Assembly (NCBI GenBank): GCA_030042955.1
Contig: JASHYQ010000231.1
Coordinates: forward strand, 1-9,717
Length of the DNA stretch: 9,717 nucleotides
From: Thermoplasmata archaeon
GTDB lineage: Archaea > Thermoplasmatota > Thermoplasmata > Lutacidiplasmatales > UBA184
Direction: 5' to 3'
Both the position numbers and the translations under genes were made by a program. Positions within the stretch are counted from its first letter, which is position 1, and each line of letters opens with the position of its first letter. Positions 5,772 to 9,717 of the stretch are shown here, piece by piece. Below the pieces are notes generated by a model. That model had not been told where the DNA came from and ran no database searches. It saw only the letters and a program-made list of their open reading frames with translations.

Positions 5772-6962
5772 GTGGCCTCGACCGTTCCACTCAGCTACTC
5801 TTCGTACCACACCTACGCGGAGTGCCCCCTTCGCTGGAAGTTCCTGTACGTAGACCGTCTTCCGGAGACCCCGCGGGGATACTTCACGTTCGGGCGCGTC
5901 ATCCACACGGTCCTCGAGGACCTCGTCCGGCCACTCCTCGTCCCCGGCGCGCGTCGCCTCGCGGCGGGCGACGCGCAACGGACCCTCGACGAGTGGCACT
6001 CGAAGGGCGCGGAGCCCTCGGCCGTTCGCCCGATCACGAGCGAAGAGCTGCTCGCCGCCTACGACCGGGCATGGTTGTCGGAGGGGTACGCGTCTCCCGA
6101 GGAGGAAGCGCGGTACAAGGCGCTCGGCCGCGACCTGCTCCTTCGGTACTATCGGCAGTTCGTGAAGGAGCCGCCCCGGCCGGTCGCGGTCGAGGAGCAC
6201 CTCGAGGCACGATGGGACGGGATCCCGATCCACGGCTACATTGACCGGATCGACCGGACCGACGACGGAGGCCTCGAGATCGTCGACTACAAGACATCGC
6301 GCGAGCTGAGCGGGGAGGACGCCCGCTCCTCCGAACAGCTCTCGATCTACCAGGTCCTGGTCGAGAACAACTACACCGAGCCGGTCGAGGGCCTCACGCT
6401 CTACCACCTCCGCTCGCTGACCCCTCACCGGGTCCCGCCCCGACCCCGCGAGGCGCTCGCCGCCCTGCACGACCGGCTCGGGACCGTCGTGGACGGGATC
6501 CGGACCGAGGCGTTCGAACCGACCCCCGGGCGTCACTGCGGCCGATGCGACTTCCAGTCCCGGTGCCCCGAGTTCCGCGCCGTCCCCGGTACGGACGAGG
6601 CCCGGCTCGCCCAGCTCGTTGACCGGTTCGACGCGCTCCGCCAGCAGGAGCAGCAGGTGGGGGAGGAGCTCCGCCGCACCGCCGACGAGCTCCACCGCGC
6701 GGCCGAACAGTTCGGCGTGCACCGGATCCCGGGGTCGAGTCGCGTCGCCCTGCGGCGGCGGGAGGAGAGTTGGCAGTACTCCCCCGAGACCCTTCGACCG
6801 CTGCTCGAGAGCGCCGGGATCCAAGACCGCGTCGTGAACGCAGACCCCGAGCAGGTCCGGAGCGTCCTGCGGGACCCGTCGGTCGACCCCGAGGTCCGCC
6901 GTCGCTTGGCCGAGGCCGGAGCTCGGAAGGTCAAGTGGTACTGGGACCTCGAGGACGCCTAG
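5772..6962 (+). CDS. PD-(D/E)XK nuclease, RecB/Cas4-like, with Fe-S cysteine signature and C-terminal extension
   Basis: A 396-residue predicted nuclease. The N-terminus YSSYHTYAECPLRWKFLYV (residues 9-27) is the RecB/Cas4 opening with C18. GRVIHTVLED follows with H45. GYIDRID (D158), then EIVDYKTS (D172, K174) and QLSIY (Q189, Y193) form the catalytic core and QxxxY motif. CGRCDFQSRCPEF gives C256, C259 and C265. With C18 this is the four-Cys iron-sulphur staple known from Cas4, AddB and RecB-like nucleases. All catalytic residues are present, so it should be active, probably on DNA ends in repair or recombination. Residues 271-396 are extra: a charged helical, coiled-coil-like stretch (about 275-313), then a mixed segment ending KVKWYWDLEDA. 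The start is GTG 5772, with no Shine-Dalgarno motif, so it is probably leaderless. There is no cas gene or CRISPR array nearby, so a Cas4 role is unlikely. Confidence 0.9.
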   Translation: MASTVPLSYSSYHTYAECPLRWKFLYVDRLPETPRGYFTFGRVIHTVLEDLVRPLLVPGARRLAAGDAQRTLDEWHSKGAEPSAVRPITSEELLAAYDRAWLSEGYASPEEEARYKALGRDLLLRYYRQFVKEPPRPVAVEEHLEARWDGIPIHGYIDRIDRTDDGGLEIVDYKTSRELSGEDARSSEQLSIYQVLVENNYTEPVEGLTLYHLRSLTPHRVPPRPREALAALHDRLGTVVDGIRTEAFEPTPGRHCGRCDFQSRCPEFRAVPGTDEARLAQLVDRFDALRQQEQQVGEELRRTADELHRAAEQFGVHRIPGSSRVALRRREESWQYSPETLRPLLESAGIQDRVVNADPEQVRSVLRDPSVDPEVRRRLAEAGARKVKWYWDLEDA

Positions 6963-6971
6963 CCTCTCGGA

Positions 6972-6985
6972 CGGGCGACCGCCCG
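6972..6985. repeat. CGGGCG inverted repeat upstream of the purP TATA box
   Basis: CGGGCG (6972-6977), two bases, then CGCCCG (6980-6985). It lies 9 bases after the nuclease stop and 8 bases before the purP TATA-like element. It has the same half-sites as the dyad in the tfb promoter (3859-3875), but the spacer is 2 bases rather than 5. It could be a regulator site, a weak hairpin after the nuclease gene, or chance in GC-rich DNA. Confidence 0.35.
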
Positions 6986-6993
6986 CGTAAAGG

Positions 6994-7003
6994 ATATGTA
7001 AAC
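6994..7003 (+). promoter_or_regulatory. TATA-like promoter element of purP
   Basis: ATATGTAAAC within an A/T-rich run (GTAAAGG precedes it) is centred 24-25 bases before ATG 7022. This fits a leaderless purP transcript. No Shine-Dalgarno motif precedes the ATG. Confidence 0.65.
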
Positions 7004-7021
7004 CACTTGTCAACGCCCCGT

Positions 7022-8089
7022 ATGGGGACTTCTCTCGCCTCTCCTGCTCGCCTCGATTGCTTGAGCGGCCGGACTCCGACGATTGCGACCCTCTGTTCTC
7101 ATTCGTCCCTCCAGATCTTCCACGCAGCGCGGCTGGAGGGGTTCCCGACGCTCGGGATCGCCAGCGGCTCGCCTCCTCGATTCTATGACGCCTTCCCTCT
7201 CGCGCGCCCCGACCGGTTCCTCACGGTCCCGACGATCAAGGACCTGCCCGCCGTCCAGGACCGCCTCCGGGACGCCGGGGTGATCATCATCCCGCACGGC
7301 TCGTTCGTCGAGTATCTCGGGGCGCAGGAGTTCAACCGGCTCGACGTGCCGGTCTTCGGGAACCGGGCGGTCATCGAGTGGGAGTCCGACCGGAGGAAGT
7401 CCCGGGAGTGGCTCGAGTCGGCCGGCTGTCCGATGCCGAAGCGTTACGAGGATGCCTCCGAGGTCGACGGTCCGGTCATCCTGAAGTACTACGGGGCGAA
7501 AGGCGGGAAGGGGTACTTCCTGGCCAAGAACCGGGCGGCGCTTGCCGATTTCCACCCGACCGGACCTTACGTGATCCAGGAGTACGTCCTCGGCACGCGC
7601 TACTACATGCACTTCTTCTACTCGCCGATCTCCGACCGCGGGTACCGTGTCGGGACCGGCTCGCTGGAGCTGCTCGGGATGGACCGCCGGGACGAGGCGA
7701 ACATCGACGAGCTGTACAAGCTCGGCGCGCAGGAAGAGCTCTTGCAGGCGGGGATTCGCCCGACGTTCGTCGTCACGGGCAACGTACCGGTCGTGCTCCG
7801 AGAGAGCCTGCTCCCGGAGGCCTTCGACCTCGCGGCCCGGGTCGTGGAGCGGTCGATCGAGCTGTTCGGCGGGATGGTCGGTCCGTTCTGCGTTGAGGGG
7901 ATCATGACCGAGGAGCTCGAGTTCAAGGTCTTCGAGATCTCGTCGCGGATCGTCGCCGGAACGAACCTCTTCATCTCGGGGAGCCCGTACGCCGACCTCA
8001 TCGAGCCGGGCCTCTCGACCGGCCGTCGGATCGCCCAAGAGATCCACCGCGCCCGTGCGGCCGGACGTCTCGACGAGGTCCTGAGCTAG
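7022..8089 (+). CDS. purP: 5-formaminoimidazole-4-carboxamide ribonucleotide synthetase (formate-dependent, PurP)
   Basis: PurP carries out the penultimate step of archaeal de novo purine synthesis: AICAR (ZMP) plus formate plus ATP gives FAICAR, ADP and phosphate. It replaces the folate-dependent PurH transformylase. The product is 355 residues, close to the usual length of about 360. Family motifs are TIATLCSHSSLQIFHAARLEG (residues 20-40, with the substrate-binding Ser-His), ILKYYGAKGGKGYF (153-166, ATP-grasp lysine and glycine loop), and VIQEYVLGTRYYMHFFYSP (184-202). DRRDEANIDELYKLG (221-235), PTFVVTGNVPVVLRESLLP (247-265), MVGPFCVEG (285-293), FEISSRIVAGTNLF (304-317, metal Glu and Asn) and GSPYADL (320-326) complete the set. 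It is a cytoplasmic enzyme. Start ATG 7022 fits the TATA spacing, and the frame upstream to 6770 is a shadow of the nuclease gene. No other purine genes are in view. Some archaea have PurP paralogues of uncertain function, but every motif I know is intact here. Confidence 0.94.
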   Translation: MGTSLASPARLDCLSGRTPTIATLCSHSSLQIFHAARLEGFPTLGIASGSPPRFYDAFPLARPDRFLTVPTIKDLPAVQDRLRDAGVIIIPHGSFVEYLGAQEFNRLDVPVFGNRAVIEWESDRRKSREWLESAGCPMPKRYEDASEVDGPVILKYYGAKGGKGYFLAKNRAALADFHPTGPYVIQEYVLGTRYYMHFFYSPISDRGYRVGTGSLELLGMDRRDEANIDELYKLGAQEELLQAGIRPTFVVTGNVPVVLRESLLPEAFDLAARVVERSIELFGGMVGPFCVEGIMTEELEFKVFEISSRIVAGTNLFISGSPYADLIEPGLSTGRRIAQEIHRARAAGRLDEVLS

Positions 8090-8103
8090 TCCTCGCCTCT
8101 ACC

Positions 8104-8110
8104 GTTAAGA
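8104..8110 (+). promoter_or_regulatory. Weak TATA-like element before the ABC ATPase
   Basis: GTTAAGA is the only A/T-rich patch between the purP stop and the ATPase. Its centre is 16 bases before GTG 8123 but 28 before the in-frame GTG 8135, so leaderless spacing favours the second GTG. Confidence 0.3.
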
Positions 8111-8122
8111 GCCGCCCGCGGC

Positions 8123-9082
8123 GTGGCGGCCCCCGTGCCCGACTTCGCGCTCTCCGCCGACCATCTCGGGAAGGTCTACCCGCATTCGAAGGGGGCGACC
8201 CCGGCGCTGGACGACCTGACCCTGCAGGTCCCGAAGGGTCGGGTCTATGGACTGATCGGGCGGAACGGCGCCGGCAAGACCACGTTTGTGCGGATCGCCG
8301 CGACCCAGCTCGCGCTGACCTCGGGCCGGCTCGAGGTCCTCGGGATGGATGTGACGAGCCGAACCTCCGAGATCCGCGCTCGGATCGCGTGCGTGCCCCA
8401 AGAGGCTCGGCCCCTCTACTTCCTTCGCACGCAGGAGGTGGTCTACCTCTACCTGAAGATGCGCGGGATGGAGCCCGCCGAGGCCCGTCGTCGGACGAAG
8501 GAGGCGCTCGAGGAGCTCTCGCTCACTGAGTACGCCAAGCGGCTCGTCTCCCGCCTGTCGGGCGGGCTCCGCCGCCGGATCCTCTGCGCCATGGTCCTCG
8601 CCTCCGATGCCGAGGTCCTATTCCTGGACGAACCGACCACTGGACTCGACCCGATCGCACGTCGGGAGGTCTGGCAGGCCGTCCGTCGCACGATCCGAGA
8701 GAATCGGACGATCCTCCTGACGACCCACTACCTCGATGAGGCGGAGGCGCTCTCGAGCCGCCTCGCGCTGGTCGAGAAGGGACGCCTCCGGCTGGAGGGG
8801 ACGCCCGAGGACCTCCGGGCCCGGGTGCGCTACCCGTACCGCGTGATGGTCGAGGAGCCGTTCCCTCGGGAGGAGCTCGCGCCGTATGGCCGGGTCGCCG
8901 AGGTGGAGGGCGGCTACCTCGTGTTCGCAAGGGAGGAGGACGCCCGGGACCTCGCGCGGAAGGCGCTCGAGCAGGGCGTCCGCGTCTCGATGGGACCGGT
9001 CAGCCTCGAGGACATCTTCCTCGAGGTGGTCGGAAGCTCGATCGAGGCCGACGCGCCGCTCGAGTCCGAGGAGGAGGGATGA
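8123..9082 (+). CDS. ABC transporter ATP-binding protein (ABC-2 exporter type)
   Basis: This is the ATPase subunit of an exporter. It powers the membrane protein encoded next to it and sits on the cytoplasmic face. The product is 319 residues from GTG 8123 and would be 315 from GTG 8135, which fits the upstream A/T patch better. Motifs are Walker A GRNGAGKTT (46-54), Q-loop VPQE (Q93), signature LSGGLRRR (145-152), Walker B VLFLDEPTTGLDP (165-177) and switch His THYLDEAEAL (H202). Residues 235-302 form the small C-terminal domain usual in drug/lipid-type ABC-2 ATPases (DrrA-like), ending GPVSLEDIFLEVVG. An acidic tail follows (ESEEEG). The gene overlaps the permease start by 4 bases (ATGA), so the two are translated together. 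The substrate cannot be told. Drug, lipid or polysaccharide export are all possible. Confidence 0.94.
   Translation: MAAPVPDFALSADHLGKVYPHSKGATPALDDLTLQVPKGRVYGLIGRNGAGKTTFVRIAATQLALTSGRLEVLGMDVTSRTSEIRARIACVPQEARPLYFLRTQEVVYLYLKMRGMEPAEARRRTKEALEELSLTEYAKRLVSRLSGGLRRRILCAMVLASDAEVLFLDEPTTGLDPIARREVWQAVRRTIRENRTILLTTHYLDEAEALSSRLALVEKGRLRLEGTPEDLRARVRYPYRVMVEEPFPREELAPYGRVAEVEGGYLVFAREEDARDLARKALEQGVRVSMGPVSLEDIFLEVVGSSIEADAPLESEEEG
9070..9074 (+). promoter_or_regulatory. Ribosome binding site of the ABC permease
   Basis: GGAGG lies 4 bases before ATG 9079, inside the acidic tail codons of the ATPase gene. It supports this start and re-initiation at the ATGA overlap. Confidence 0.5.
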
Positions 9083-9717
9083 CGGAACGTCACCGGCTCC
9101 GCTCGCTGCTCACGTTCGTCCAGATGAACGGGTTCATCCCGATCCGGACCCAACCGCTCTACCTCTTGGACATCCTCGCCTCCCCCCTCGCGTTTCTGTT
9201 CTTCATCTACATCGTGTCGCGCGGCGCCTTGCTCGAGTACGGCGTGATGGGCGGGATGATCCTCACCATGCTCTCGGTCGGGACCGGACTCCAGTCGGAC
9301 CTCACCCACTACCGGCACGACCTCAAGCTCCAGGACGTCGTGGTCGCCTCCCCGGTCGAGGCGCCGACCTACGTGGCCGGAATGGCGCTGAGCGAGTTCG
9401 TCTACTCGGTTCCCGGGGTCGCGGTCTTCGCTGCGATCTACGTGGGGGAAGGGTGGGCGACCCCGGTCAGCGTCGTGGTCCTTACGTGCGTGCTCGTCTT
9501 GGTCTGGGCGTTCGCCTGCGCGCTTGCCTTCATGCTGGCCACGTACCTCCAGGACGTCCGCGAGGTGTACGTCTTCAGCCCGCTCATCTCGCTCGGGTTG
9601 ACCGTCATCCCGCCGGTCTACTACCCGCTCTCGAGTCTCCCGGGCTGGGCCCAGACGGCGGCCCTCCTCTCGCCCACGACGTATGCGGCGCAGCTCGTCC
9701 AGGGGTCGGTCGGCCTA
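9079..9717 (+). CDS. ABC-2 type transporter permease, 3' truncated by window edge
   Basis: This is the membrane subunit pairing with the ATPase just upstream. 213 residues are visible and the frame is still open at the window end, so the C-terminus is missing. A short cytoplasmic N-terminus with an amphipathic stretch (MTERHRLRSLLTFVQMNGF) precedes hydrophobic segments at about 28-47, 52-72, 100-122, 129-155 and 163-182. Between segments two and three lies the family motif LKLQDVVVASPVEAPTYVAG (82-101). The end has the ABC-2 pattern VIPPVYYPLSSLPGWAQTAA, then LSPTTYAAQLVQG (197-209). The start ATG 9079 overlaps the ATPase stop (ATGA) and has a GGAGG site. Most such permeases have about 250-270 residues with six helices, so about one helix is lacking here only because of the cut. 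Confidence 0.92.
   Translation, partial: MTERHRLRSLLTFVQMNGFIPIRTQPLYLLDILASPLAFLFFIYIVSRGALLEYGVMGGMILTMLSVGTGLQSDLTHYRHDLKLQDVVVASPVEAPTYVAGMALSEFVYSVPGVAVFAAIYVGEGWATPVSVVVLTCVLVLVWAFACALAFMLATYLQDVREVYVFSPLISLGLTVIPPVYYPLSSLPGWAQTAALLSPTTYAAQLVQGSVGL

Noticed and set aside
5772..6962. CRISPR adaptation nuclease Cas4
   Set aside because: No cas1, cas2 or repeat array in the window, and the protein is about twice the length of Cas4. A general RecB-like nuclease is safer.
5667..7013. 448-codon minus-strand frame opposite the nuclease gene
   Set aside because: Antisense shadow. The plus strand has clear catalytic and Fe-S motifs.
7010..8047. 345-codon minus-strand frame opposite purP
   Set aside because: Antisense shadow. 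purP is unmistakable on the plus strand.

Overview
This window looks like a piece of a GC-rich archaeal chromosome. The evidence is a TFB (archaeal/eukaryotic TFIIB-type) initiation factor, an archaeal-type uS2 ribosomal protein linked to enolase, a TrmB-family regulator, and the archaeal purine enzyme PurP. Several genes also have an A/T-rich box about 26 bases before the start codon, as expected for leaderless archaeal transcripts. Arg and Lys are plentiful and the proteins are not strongly acidic, so a salt-in haloarchaeon seems unlikely. A high-GC Thermoplasmatota-like lineage is my best guess, but it is only an inference. No tRNA, rRNA, CRISPR array or insertion sequence is visible.

Layout. 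Positions 1-1438 hold the end of an operon: the C-terminal part of enolase (cut by the window start), then rpsB. Positions 1491-2765 encode a TrmB-type regulator with a V4R-like C-terminal domain, behind its own TTTTAT promoter. It converges with a small unknown reverse-strand gene (2766-3149), and the two stop codons abut. A VOC/glyoxalase-fold protein (3246-3653) with a strong Shine-Dalgarno site follows. A 230-base intergenic region then carries a terminator-like hairpin, interleaved inverted repeats and a consensus TATA box leading to tfb (3884-4975). Next come a RimJ/RimL-type GNAT acetyltransferase (5118-5702), a Cas4/RecB-like PD-(D/E)XK nuclease with an Fe-S cysteine signature and an extra C-terminal region (5772-6962), and purP (7022-8089). 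The window ends with an ABC exporter: an ATPase (8123-9082) and an overlapping ABC-2 permease cut by the window end (9079-9717).

Apart from the eno-rpsB and ABC pairs, most genes appear to be separate transcription units, each with its own candidate promoter. Translation starts seem to be of two kinds. Genes inside operons (rpsB, the ABC permease) and the VOC gene have GGAGG-type ribosome binding sites. First genes (the TrmB regulator, GNAT, nuclease, purP, possibly the ABC ATPase) look leaderless. Several promoters also carry short perfect inverted repeats over or next to the TATA box, and these may be operators. The genes themselves are mostly recognisable families. The least explained items are the unknown reverse-strand protein, the sensory domain of the regulator, the divergent N-terminus of TFB, the nuclease's C-terminal extension and the promoter dyads. 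I found no convincing new multi-gene system.
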